Source: Venturia oleaginea (Eukaryota; Ascomycota; Dothideomycetes; Venturiales; Venturiaceae). Taken from it: a stretch of 64,000 nt of DNA. The DNA is taken from positions 434,001 to 498,000 of the forward strand of contig JABMLP010000002.1 of NCBI GenBank assembly GCA_013176395.1, read 5' to 3'. The notes below the pieces were generated by a model that made no database searches, was not told the DNA's origin, and saw only the letters and a program-made list of their open reading frames with translations. Made by a program: the position numbers and the translations under genes. This document shows positions 1-9,406 of this stretch, piece after piece (position 1 is the first letter of the stretch; the number at the start of each line of letters is the position of its first letter).

Positions 1-333
1 CAAAATCGTACAACAGATCTGTTCCAGAAAGGTCGAATCCAGTAGTGGCAGGAAATCGTCCAAACGCATCGAGATGGATATCGAGACCGAGATTCTCTAG
101 ATCATCCCCTTCCCTTGGACGTTTTCTCGGCCTTCCCATCTTCTTCTGTGGATAGTATATACATAGCATATTCTCGGATTGACATCTTTGACAGACAGGG
201 AACTCTCCTGAGCATTTCATCTTTCGGACGCCTTTAGATCTGCATTAGTAATCATAGTCCCAAGCTCTTGCAATCACAACCTACGGCATTCGTCGCAAGC
301 AGCATGCCTCTTTTCTCTTCCGATGTGAGACAT
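1..333 (-). CDS. Zn(II)2Cys6 transcription factor, 5' part (cut by window edge)
   Basis: This is the N-terminal part of a fungal binuclear zinc cluster transcription factor, which would bind DNA in the nucleus. The ATG is at 333 on the minus strand and the protein begins MSHIGREKRHAACDEC. An intron at 232-284 (donor GTAGGT, branch TACTAAT, acceptor AAAG) restores a textbook cluster with spacing CX2CX6CX6CX2CX6C: CDEC, then VRKMKC, GEFPVC, QRC and MLC. A basic GRPRKRP stretch (AT-hook-like) follows directly, as in many family members, and then an acidic segment runs off the window at position 1. Exon 1 is 285-333 and exon 2 is 1-231. The other acceptor choice (ending GCAG at about 241) gives ten residues after the second Cys and is less likely. 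The target genes cannot be inferred. It is divergently placed from the HMG-box gene, 283 bp away. Confidence 0.8.
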
Positions 334-616
334 GGTAGTGAGAAATGGAAATCATCCAAGGAGAGGCCATTTGATACATTCTTGACGACTATCAAAGATG
401 CTGTCATGGAGATGAAAGAAGGAGTACAATTCTAGGTTGAGTTACGGTGTTGCCGAATACAATAACAAAGTGCGATCACGGGATGCTGTTAAGCGGTCTC
501 TTCAGCGATTAGTCGTTACTCGTCCATACCAGCACATGCACCGACGGAGCTCTCATTCACGCTCTGCCGCATCGAACCATCCACCATAAAGTCAATTGCT
601 TCAATCCGACCCCAAT

Positions 617-1744
617 ATGCTTAGGTGCAACGCCTTCACACGCGTCGCGGCTGGAGCTGTCCAAGCATCGTCAAGTAAACATGTCGCACACCTCACGCGT
701 ACCATCAACCACCTCTCTCTCACCTTGAAGCTCGCCTCAGTCAGTGGGCCCTCCACTCCGATAGCCCGATCTTTCGCGACAAAGATTGTCAAGAAAAAAC
801 CCGCAACAAAAGCAAAAGCAAAGAAACCAGTGAAGAAGAAGACCCCAGCAAAGCCAGCTGCGAAAGCGAAAGCGAAAGCGAAGACTCCAGCTGCGAAGAA
901 GAAGAAGGCTCCGGTTCGCAAGAAGGTTGTCAAGAAAAAGGTTATCGCCAAACCAAAAAAGAGGGTCCCCACCGAGTTACAGAAGGCCAAAGCTGTGAAG
1001 GCAAAGGCATTGGATGAGGTTACAAATCTTAAGAAGACTGCCTTGGTTGTCAACCCACCAAAACACCTGGCAGAAACTGCTTGGACTGTGTTCGTTGCCG
1101 AGAAATCAAAGGGCACCAAAGGTCTTGCAACAGAATTCATAAAAACTCTTTCGGCTGGGTACAAGGCATTGACTGCTTCGGAGCTTGAGGTACATCACTT
1201 CGCGTCTAGAGTTTGTACCTGCCTGAAGCTAACATCTTGGAACTAGCACTACAACCACATCGCCAACCAGAACAAGGCAGCCAATGAAAAGGCATACAAA
1301 GCTTGGGTCAACAGCCACACACCCGAGCAAATTCGTGTCGCAAATTCCGCCCGCGCACTTCTCAAGCGCCGGGCAATAGCAGGCGCTCCTGGCACCAGAA
1401 AAAACATGAAGGGTTTGAACAAAATCAGAGACGAGCGACAACCCAAGCGCTTACAGTCCGCCTACATCACCTTTTCTGTAGAGAGAATCGCAAGCGGTGA
1501 CTTCAAGAACGTCAAGCTTAGTGAGAGTGCAAAGGTCATCAAGGATGAATGGAAGGCATTGGGTCCAGCAGAGCTTAAGGTGAGCAATTGCCCTTGGACG
1601 ATCAGATTTCACTCATGCTAATCATGACCACAGAAATACAGTGATCTCCAGGCCGCGGACAAAGCACGATACATCCGCGAGTATCAATCCGCTTACGGTC
1701 ACCCATCACCTGTAGCCGCCAGCACAGCACGAATTTCTCCCTGA
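617..1744 (+). CDS. mitochondrial HMG-box DNA-binding protein (Abf2/TFAM-like)
   Basis: The predicted protein has 338 residues and two HMG-type boxes. It probably packages mitochondrial DNA. Exons are 617-1189, 1247-1579 and 1634-1744; both introns have GT-AG ends and the frame stays open. The first ATG is at 617. The N-terminus (MLRCNAFTRVAAGAVQ) is rich in Arg, Ala and Ser and lacks acidic residues, so it looks like a mitochondrial presequence. A long Lys/Ala/Pro tract follows (residues about 60-115). The first box is around residues 145-230 (motif WTVFVAEKSKGTKG) and the second around 260-325 (PKRLQSAYITFSVER, then EWKALGPAELKKYSDLA-like residues). The Lys-rich linker could also suit a chromatin protein, but the presequence argues for mitochondria. 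The protein is longer than yeast Abf2 because of the basic tract. Confidence 0.85.
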
Positions 1745-2481
1745 ACTGTCGGCAAATTTAAGCGTTGCATGATTCTTCTCGACGTATACACTCTAGCTAG
1801 ATGATGTTAGCGCGTGCGAGCGTGGCTATCTTCTTCAGCCTTGGTTTCTTAGCTCCCTCCGTTCTTGTTCTCCTTCGGATCATCCCCTGTAAACTACCGG
1901 TGGCATACATCTCGACACTGCAGGCTTAGATGAAGGACATGTCAACGCATGCGCTTTATGATTTGTTACGGCTCGCGGTTATACCTAGTGTTTGTGACTC
2001 TCCTGTTGGCTAGCGATGTTTTCGTGACGGAATCACTGGGGGAAAATTGGTGTCGGGGATGGATGGATGTATGGATGGATGGATGGGGGGCGTGAGCTTT
2101 GAAGAGCTTTCTTTTGTATGTAATATGCGAATGAATTAACCTGAATATGTTTATGAAAGACCTTGTATTGAGTTTCCTGCTTCGGTGGGACATTCTCCAA
2201 TTGAGATGATATTGGTGAATTTTCTGGCAAGCTTGTGAGTAAAAATCGAGATCATACTCAGTACTGTGCGACAAAGCTGTAGAAATGGTTCGAATTATTG
2301 TACACTGCGTCCTGCCTTCAACATAACCACAGGATAAAACCTACCCGTTCGTCCTCTACCTAATGGTCAAAAGCCAAGTATATATACAAAATCATCCAGA
2401 TACTCCTGCTTCCCTTGCGCCGTTGTATCAAACACCAACTATACTTCCACATTCATAATGAAAATATTTTCTCACTTTCAA
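1745..2481. other. convergent intergenic region with a tetranucleotide repeat
   Basis: This is the shared 3' region of the HMG-box gene and the DNA glycosylase gene. The only structure seen is a short GGAT/GGATG simple repeat near 2058-2096. The open frames here look non-coding. Confidence 0.6.
2058..2096. repeat. (GGAT)n simple repeat
   Basis: Imperfect tandem GGAT units, read as ggatggatggatg then tatggatggatggatgg, ending in a G run. It lies in the intergenic 3' region. Confidence 0.8.
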
Positions 2482-4196
2482 TCAATCACTCTTCTCCTGC
2501 TCAGCGTACGATTTGGTAGCAGCAGCACGGCCAGAACGTCGTTCACCGACTGCTCTCTCCTTTACCACTTTAGCCTTTTTGGCCTTGGACTCTTTCTTAA
2601 CGCCGTTTGAACCTTTTGCTGTCTTCTTCGTTGGTTTTGGCTCGTCTTCTTCTGCTTCTTCTTCTTCGGCCTCAGCTTGCTCTTCGTCCTCGGCGCTTGA
2701 TTCTTCCTTGACAGGTGCTTTCCGTTTTCGACCTTTGGGTTTTGGTTCAACTGCTTCGGTCTTCTCTCCCTCTTCTTCTTGCTTCTTGGTGGCAGGCCTG
2801 CCTTTCTTTCCTTTGCTCTTCGGTTTCGGGTTCTCCTCAGCCTCGGCTTCGTCCTCGGCACTTGATTCTTCCTTCTTGGGAGTGGCTTTGCCTTTTTTGC
2901 CCTTGGCCTTGGGTTTTGGCTTTTCGTCCTCGTCTACCTCTTCCTCATCCACCTCGTTCTCATCAACATCTCCAGCTACGGGCCCAGTTTTCTTCTGTAC
3001 GGCAGGCACTACAGCTGATGTTCGTCCGCCGACTTTGAGATGAATGATTTTGTTTCCGTTTGGCAAGACATTGGCATCTTTCTTCCCTTTGTTCCACCGA
3101 TGTTTCATTAGCCAGTTTTCGGGAAATTGACTTGAGTCGGCGAGGGTTTCGCAGGCGGTTGTGCAGACGTTGACGAGAGAGTTATGGAGGTCTTGGATTT
3201 GTGCGTCAGAAAAGGAGTTTGAGTATTGTTCTGGGTGGATCTTGGCTTGGTAGAGGACTTCGTCTCTGTGAAATGTTAGTGATTGTCGGAGAGTGAGAGC
3301 TCGTTAAGAAGATTAGTTGATCTGAAGTCGAATCGAGGTTCCAGAAGTTCTGGAAATATCATTTTAGACATAGCCAGAACTTGAGAGCCTTCGATCGCTG
3401 TCTTAAAATCAGTGTACCAAGAGGGATAGTGTGAGATCCCGCTCCATACATTCAAAAATGGGACAATTGACTTACGCGACCCAATTACCCACACCACTAA
3501 TGTTCGCCTGATCCAAGAGCAGAGCCTTGACAGGAACCTTCTTGCTCTTGAGCTTCTTGTCCAGCCATTCCTTTGTAAGAATGTCCTTATCGATCACAGG
3601 ATCCGGACCATTTTCCTTGAGAGGTGTCGTATTGCGCATCTCGTCTCCCGCGCAATCAACCAGTCTTATCCTAGCCAATCTCCTCGGGTCCACGAACGCT
3701 ACTTCGCATTCTCCTCTGCCTTCCTCTGCCATCTTAAGCACAAATTTCATGTATTTCGGCGGCCACTCGTCGTCGTCCTTCTTCTCTTTGCCATTACCGG
3801 GTGTGTAAGGTGCCGCGTGGTCGTTTGAGAACTTAATCCAACCCGTCATTCCAAAGTGCATAAGAGGATGCGGCGCCGTGTCCATGACTAGCCAGAAGTA
3901 TTTTCCTTGTTGTCGCGCATCGAGGACCTAGGGTTGCGTTAGAAAAGGACATGGCACTCTTGCCGTATGAGGAGGGTCCTCACTTTCTTCCCTGTGAGGC
4001 TCTCCTCGAATTGCGTATGCGAACAGCCGACTTTGCCGTACACAATGTCATCTTGCGAGGTGAGGATAGACGCGATTGTGCGGTTTACGACGTGCTTTTT
4101 GAGGTAGTGTACTATGCGCGCGATTTCTCCGATCTTGATGAATTGTTAGACAGGCTTTGAGGAGATGATAGGCGATACAGTACGTACTTCAGGCAT
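2482..4196 (-). CDS. formamidopyrimidine-DNA glycosylase (Fpg/MutM type)
   Basis: This is a base-excision repair glycosylase/AP lyase of 464 residues. It would remove oxidised purines such as 8-oxoguanine. Exons on the minus strand are 4196-4188, 4133-3984, 3927-3476 and 3265-2482. The first exon encodes only MPE, so splicing exposes the catalytic Pro2 and Glu3 that define the Fpg family (MPEIGEIARIVHYL). Other family marks are a helix-two-turn-helix motif with KALLLDQANISGVGNWVADE (residues about 185-205) and the MHFGMTGW strand. No C-terminal zinc finger is present, as in plant and fungal Fpg. The last 145 residues or so are a low-complexity tail alternating PKPKxKGKKG with EESSAEDE blocks, probably for nuclear or DNA contacts. 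The last intron, 3266-3475, is 210 nt and long for this window. Confidence 0.92.
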
Positions 4197-4565
4197 CTTG
4201 GTGGAATTTCAGAATTAGCATTGAGTGGAGAGCTTGGGAGTGGTAGAGTTTTACTCTAAGACGCGTTAAGCTTCACGAACAAACACGAGATCACGACCGG
4301 GTACAATATACTTGCTTTTCGGATCCACAACCTCTTCGGACCTACAATCCTTTACACCAACCAATGACAATCTTCATATTACTGGAAACTCCCATTCTAG
4401 GAAAGTATTCGCAGCGAGATGTCTGAACACCGTACGCCGCGTCCGATCACGGATCAAAACTCAACTCCGGCGATAAGAGCTCAAGCTGCAACATGGCTGA
4501 CCGCCCTTGCTTCGTCCTCGAATGGTCAAATATAAATGCTTCATCTTTGAAATTACGATATTAAC
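4197..4565. promoter_or_regulatory. divergent promoter region, glycosylase / agmatinase
   Basis: A 369-bp stretch between two divergent start codons must hold both promoters. No specific factor site was recognised with confidence. Confidence 0.5.
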
Positions 4566-5968
4566 ATGAAGCTCCATAATTTGTTCTTGCATTCACTTCT
4601 GCCGCTGTTGGCGGTAGCGGAATCTCATACTCATCATAATAATCACAATCATCAAGATCCAGAACAATTCTCAGCGAAAAAGTTAGAAGAACTTGCTGGG
4701 AAATGGGGGACAGATGTATGAGACGCCTTCCTCCAGCCTTGAATCCCGGACTAACAAGATGAAGTGGGGATTTAGTGGTATCGGAGCTTTTGCTCATCTT
4801 CCCCATATTAGGTGTTTGACGGATCCTGCTTCGACTTATGATATTGGCATTATTGGGGCTCCATTTGATACTGCTGTAAGCTATCGACCAGGTGAGTCGA
4901 TTTTGTTCTATGTAAAACGCTGAACATATCTTTATTACTTGGGTGCTCTGGAAAAATCAATCCAAGTCATCATCTAGATGTTCATTAATCTAATTAGCCT
5001 AACGAATATCATTAGGAGCGAGATTTGGTCCTCGTGCTATACGAGCGGCATCAGGTCGCCAGACGTCTTTCAGAGGCTTCAATGCCCGAGCCGGAATCAA
5101 CCCATACACATCATGGGCCAAGATCTTGGACTGCGGCGATATTCCAATAACGCCCTTCGATAACCCTCTGGCACTTCGTCAAATGTCCGAAGCTTTCCTG
5201 GAACTTGGAAACCGCCCTCCAACACCAGTAGCAGCAAGTTCTGGCTTCGAATTCCGAAAGAAGCCGCGTCTACTAACGCTCGGAGGCGATCATTCTATCG
5301 CTTTGCCAGCCCTGAGAGCACTTAACAAAATCTACGGAAAACCAGTGAGCGTGGTCCACTTTGATGCTCATCTAGATACATGGCACCCGGCCAAATATCC
5401 ATCCCACTGGCTCGACAAAGACTCGGATACCGACCCCCAATCCTTCTTCAACCACGGAAGCATGTTCTGGATGGCCGCGAAAGAAGGCTTAATCACAAAC
5501 TCCTCCTCCATCCACGCAGGACTTCGAACCCGTCTCTCAGGAGACGATGAAACCGATTACGATGACGATACGCAACAAGGCTGGCAACGTATTTCTACAG
5601 ACGACATCGACGATATCGGTCCTAAAGGAGTCATCGAGAAAATCATGGCTCGAGTCGGCACCGAAGATCCCGTCTATCTAAGTATCGACATTGATGTTAT
5701 TGATCCAGGTTTAGCGCCAGGAACAGGGACGCCAGAGCCGGGAGGATGGACAACTCGCGAGCTGATTCGTATTCTTCGGGGTATAGAGGGTATGAATGTT
5801 GTTGGTGCTGATATTGTTGAGGTCAGCCCGGCTTATGATGATGCTGGTGAAGTGACTGCACAAGCTGCAGCACAGGTTGCATTCGAGGTGTTGACGAATA
5901 TGGTCAAGCGAGGACTAGTTGAGGATACGATTAAGGAAACTGCCAGCGGCGGTAAAGATGAGTTGTGA
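4566..5968 (+). CDS. secretory-pathway agmatinase (ureohydrolase family) ending in KDEL
   Basis: This is a manganese ureohydrolase of 409 residues. It is probably an agmatinase (agmatine to putrescine plus urea), though related substrates are possible. Exons are 4566-4715, 4765-4891 and 5016-5968. The second exon was set by choosing the acceptor at 4764, which gives KWGTDWGFSGI. Metal-binding motifs are present: GGDHS, DAHLDT and SIDIDVIDP, with the downstream GTGTPEPGG. The N-terminus ([20 protein letters not shown]) reads as a signal peptide and is followed by a His/Asn-rich linker. The last four residues are KDEL, an ER-retrieval signal. Together these predict a lumenal ER enzyme rather than a cytosolic or mitochondrial one. 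Fungal agmatinases with signal peptides are known to me; the KDEL end is less usual. Confidence 0.9.
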
Positions 5969-6887
5969 TAGGGAGAGACTATGAGAAGCAACTTGCCAGC
6001 ACGCATCTTCGTAGAGACCAAATTTGCGTCTACATCGAGCTCTGAGGTGTAAACAAATCGAATGCCATATCAAGATTGACCATTCTAGGTGTTCTGCTAT
6101 ACAAGTGGTGCCCGTGGGGCGTAGGGTCCGAGCGTGGCGCAAAGAACACCTATAATTCGTGAGGTAGATCATCGTTCCCACGCGCAACCCTTTGCAAACG
6201 ACACATCCGGCTGGTCCACGTCCGCGCCCTAATTGATCCATTCGGTTTCAGCCGCAGGAGACTCTACAAGGCCTTGAAGTCTGGTACCGGCACCACGTGG
6301 TATAATGAAAGTAATAGGTCCTACCAGCAGATACCGCAGACGAAGTTCAGAGTCATTTAGATTATAACACAGAAAAAGGCTTGCTCCATCAAAGGGATTC
6401 GAAGACTAAGAAGAAGAAGGCCGGTGAGGCGAGCCCGAGCTGGCGAGATGGAGCACAAACTTGAAGAGTAGGAGGTGGGTGGTGTCACGTGACGAGGTTC
6501 GGAATATTTCAAAGTCACATGACATAGCTATACAGGAAGCAGCCTTCAGCTTCTTAAGTAAACATTTCTTACAGTCACTTTCTCATTCCTACAACGTCAT
6601 GTAATCTAGGCAGTCGATATGAAGTATTATTAGCATTCACCTATCTATCTCGTGGCATTCAGAAGTCCTTAGATACGCTATTATCGCTAAGACAAACTCC
6701 TCAAACACTTTCCTCGAATACACTTCTCGAACATGTTCCTCGAATAGATATTCAAATGGAGTTTCAAGGCGGCATCTGCAAACCGATGCAAGATGAGAAA
6801 TACGTTGATATACCCAACCCTCCGAAGTTCACTGAGGTACTATCCTTCCTACATTTTAATGTCAAATAGTAACCAATAGCTTAATAG
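5969..6887. other. intergenic region with palindromic E-box sites
   Basis: No gene is supported. The region holds CCACGTGG at 6293-6300, GTCACGTGAC near 6484-6493 and the related GTCACATGAC near 6513-6522. These have the form of bHLH (CACGTG) sites, but no adjacent start codon makes an obvious target. Confidence 0.5.
6484..6522. promoter_or_regulatory. paired E-box-like palindromes
   Basis: GTCACGTGAC and GTCACATGAC are spaced about 29 bp apart from start to start. The first is a perfect palindrome containing CACGTG, and the second differs at one base. Such sites can bind bHLH factors of the Cbf1/Pho4/SREBP kind. Function is inferred from the motif only. Confidence 0.35.
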
Positions 6888-6941
6888 ACAACGTTTTCCA
6901 CCACCGAGCCGGCCACTTTTCCTTGGCACGACCAACTCATA

Positions 6942-7637
6942 TTACGCCTCTTCAATTTTATCGCTATCAACAATAGATTCCACGTCTGTCGTGCTGCTAT
7001 CTGATTCAGAAGATATCTCAATATCCTTTTTACACCTTCGCGCATTGTGCCCAGTCGCGCCGCAGTTCCCACAGCGCCGTAAAGCTGGCCGGGCTGTTTC
7101 TTGATCACCACTACCACGAGCCTTCTTTGATTTCTGAGGCGCTACAGACGCCTCAGCAGCTACCTGCGCTGCTGCAGTCCCGTACTCTATAGTACCACCT
7201 TGCTGGATCCACTTCCTTTTGCGCCATTTTCGCTTCGTCATTACTGCCAATTGCTCTTCAAGCTCATGGTTTCGTGCAATAAGTAGAGCGTTCTGGTGCA
7301 GCATCAATTCAGCGCCCTTGACAAGCTGAGAGAAGCCAGTCTGCGCAGTAACTGGTGACCGAGTGAAAGATTCGCGTACAAGCTTTGATTGAGATCCAAA
7401 TTCAAGAGTATTGCTTGGAGTCTTCGACTGCCACGGCGTCTCCTGCGGTGGGGGTGCTGGTGGGGTACGTAGCCGTACTTCAAGGCGATCCAATACCACC
7501 TCCGCGTTAACAGGGACTAGCCCTACCATCTCAAAAGCCTTTCGACAGTTCTCTTCTGTAAACACGTCGAAAAACGCGTCTTTGAAGGCCGGGAGGAAGC
7601 CTTCTTTGTTGATATGGGTAGACGCGTCGGCGTGCCA
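6942..7637 (-). pseudogene. transposase C-terminal remnant with CCHC zinc knuckle
   Basis: The reading frame holds the typical end of Fot1-family transposases: a GFLPAFKDAFFDVFTEEN stretch, then GLVPVNAEVVLDRLEVRLRTP, a coiled-coil-like segment and a C-terminal zinc knuckle with CGNCGATGHNARRC. An acidic Ser/Asp-rich end follows. It lies inside the transposon and is cut off from the N-terminal HTH fragment by the internal deletion. No DDE catalytic residues are present. There is an in-frame stop just upstream of the FETWHADAS segment, so it cannot be translated as part of the HTH fragment. Confidence 0.8.
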
Positions 7638-7667
7638 AGTCTCGAACTCGTTGAGAGTACTTGCACT

Positions 7668-7865
7668 TCAACGGCGAGAAGCAGACCACATCAAGCGGCT
7701 GGAGGATATGCGATGAATGAGGTGATCAGAGGGTCTTTGGTGTTTGATGTTGAAGGCTGCAGCAGCGCGCCGTAGGCTTTGAAATTGGCCAGAGGTATAG
7801 GCCTGAAGAGCGAGATCAATTCTGCCTTCTTCTTGAACGGCTATCGCGTTGCGATGTTGAGACAT
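7668..7865 (-). pseudogene. transposase N-terminal HTH remnant
   Basis: The ATG is at 7865. The fragment has 65 residues and starts MSQHRNAIAVQEEGRIDLAL, followed by SLRRAAAAFNIKHQ, the psq-type helix-turn-helix DNA-binding start of Fot1/pogo transposases. After about 43 residues the sequence loses family resemblance and stops, matching the internal deletion of the element. Confidence 0.75.
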
Positions 7866-7951
7866 TGCGTGTTGAAGAGGATAAGGGCTGTGCCAAGGAA
7901 AAGTGGCCGGCTCGGTGGTGTGGCCGGCTCGGTGGTGGAATACGTTGTTAC

Positions 7952-8244
7952 AAAATGCTGATCAGCTTCAGCTTAGCCCTTCGCAACTTGAGACCGCCGT
8001 GAGGAAGTCTCGTGAATATTGGTACCGGCTGACCGCACTCGCCATCTCACAGCACCGTCAAGGCATCCCGCCTTCCCTCACCAATCCACAATATTTGCTT
8101 GCCCGAGTCCCCGCCATTTGTTCAAGGCTGGGACAGTTCATGTCAACATCATACTCAGATTTACACCTCCATGTCAAGGGCTTTGCAAACTGAAAAATCA
8201 CCCATTCCAGCTGTGAATTTCGTGGCGAGAAGATAGTTCCACGC
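7952..8244. other. short region downstream of transposon
   Basis: An open frame (LSPSQLETAVRKSREYW and on) crosses the right transposon end and continues to about 8193. It may be part of the broken gene that follows, but I cannot support it as a gene. Confidence 0.3.
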
Positions 8245-9406
8245 TTGCTTCAGATCGGGTCTCAGAATCCTGTGCCTTGCAGGTTTGGCGGAAGCGAGTT
8301 TAGGCGATGGCCTGGGGGTTCAGGGTCGGACAGAGAAAAACACGCACCGAACTATCTGGGAGTTCTCGCCCTTGGCTGGTCGTACATCCTATCCGCCCGC
8401 CTGGGCGAGATTGTTGGGAACGAGGCCGCAGTGACATACACGAGCTCCACGGCTAAACTGTATTTGGCGGCTCATAACGAGCAGGTTCAAAACACAATTA
8501 TAGACATTGACGAAGTCACACAGGATGTATGCCGCTGGTGGGCTGCCATGCTAGCGCAACCAGAAGGATGGAAGGCGGTTATTTCTCGCAAGGATGATCG
8601 AGTGTATTTGGCCCCTTGGTCATTATCCATAGAGTCATCGCCTCCATTTGGTATCGTAGGGCGAGTATGCGACACGCTTCCTGGAAAGCCTACTCGTACT
8701 CCTCCATCCTCCGTTGAGGCATTCGGGTCACCTTTCCAAATTCGCCTTACGACACAACTTGGGTAGCCAATTCCTTGTAGCTCTTACGACGGCCATGACA
8801 TTTCCTACCCACACTATGCACAAAACGGCGATTCAGCTCCCGTTGCCTGTTGCCAGCGAATTTCATACGCCAAGCACGATGACTACATCGCTCCCTCCAG
8901 AGTGGATAGCTTCTTGGGACGACTTGCCTCACTACATATCTCTGAGTTGCAGCCCAGGAGTTGAAATATCAAGTCATTGCGGGATGTTTTGGGAGCCTGG
9001 TATTACCTGCAGCCCTTGGTTGCATCCCATTTTAAATGAGGTGCTAAATGTAGAAGGAATTTCTGGCACATGTGGGTTGTATCACGAGCTCCTTGCCCTC
9101 ATCTGCTCCTTTAGGCAACCTCGGATTGCTTCACTCTGGCTAGGTGCCGTCACTAGTAGCCTCACACCTACGATTCTTCGAATAATCCGAGGAGGCAGAC
9201 CACCACTTGATGCCAAGGCCTTCCCGTGGACCGGTTGTCCGCAATCCTTCATGGATGTAGCCGGAGTTGGGCCGTACCTGTCAAATGGCTGTGTTCAACG
9301 AGCCGACGTCTGGCGACTTCTCCATCTTCCTCCCGTCGTCGATGATGATTTGCACTACAACTCTTATCCGTTAGCAATATGCACAATCTGCTGGTGGTTT
9401 AATTGA
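8245..9406 (+). pseudogene. fungal orphan-family protein, disrupted
   Basis: Two open frames are together reminiscent of an uncharacterised, Trp-rich fungal protein family. The first (8245-8766) has GVLALGWSYILSARLGEI and RWWAAMLAQPEGWKAVI; the second (about 8735-9406) has ALRHNLGSQFLVALTTA, PPEWIASWDDLPHYI and CGMFWEPGI. The frame changes between about 8660 and 8740 with no good GT-AG intron found, so a frameshift or decay is likely. The C-terminus after HLPPVVDDDLHYN also looks atypical. The true start was not determined. It sits right after the transposon relic in a gene-poor stretch. Function is unknown. The family resemblance is from memory of fungal predicted proteins, not from a search. 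Confidence 0.5.

Larger units (their letters stand above)
6889..7951 (-). mobile_element. internally deleted Fot1/pogo-type DNA transposon (Tc1/mariner superfamily)
   Basis: A non-autonomous element of about 1.06 kb. Its inverted ends match over about 40 bp: the left end at 6890-6930 reads ACAACGTTTTCCACCACC and continues through GAGCCGG; the right end at 7890-7949 is the reverse complement with ACAACGTATTCCACCACC. A TA dinucleotide flanks the right end. At the left, TA is separated from the end by one extra G. The right end carries a tandem duplication of about 17 bp (GTGGCCGGCTCGGTGGT). Inside, only the two ends of a transposase gene remain (7668-7865 and 6942-7637, minus strand). The DDE catalytic core, normally about 1 kb, is missing, so the element cannot move on its own. 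Confidence 0.85.

Noticed and set aside
601..1164. Long antisense frames opposite Lys/Ala- or Glu-rich coding regions (also at 2513-3043 and 45028-45450)
   Set aside because: Phe/Ala/Ser-rich mirror images of low-complexity coding sequence, typical shadows.
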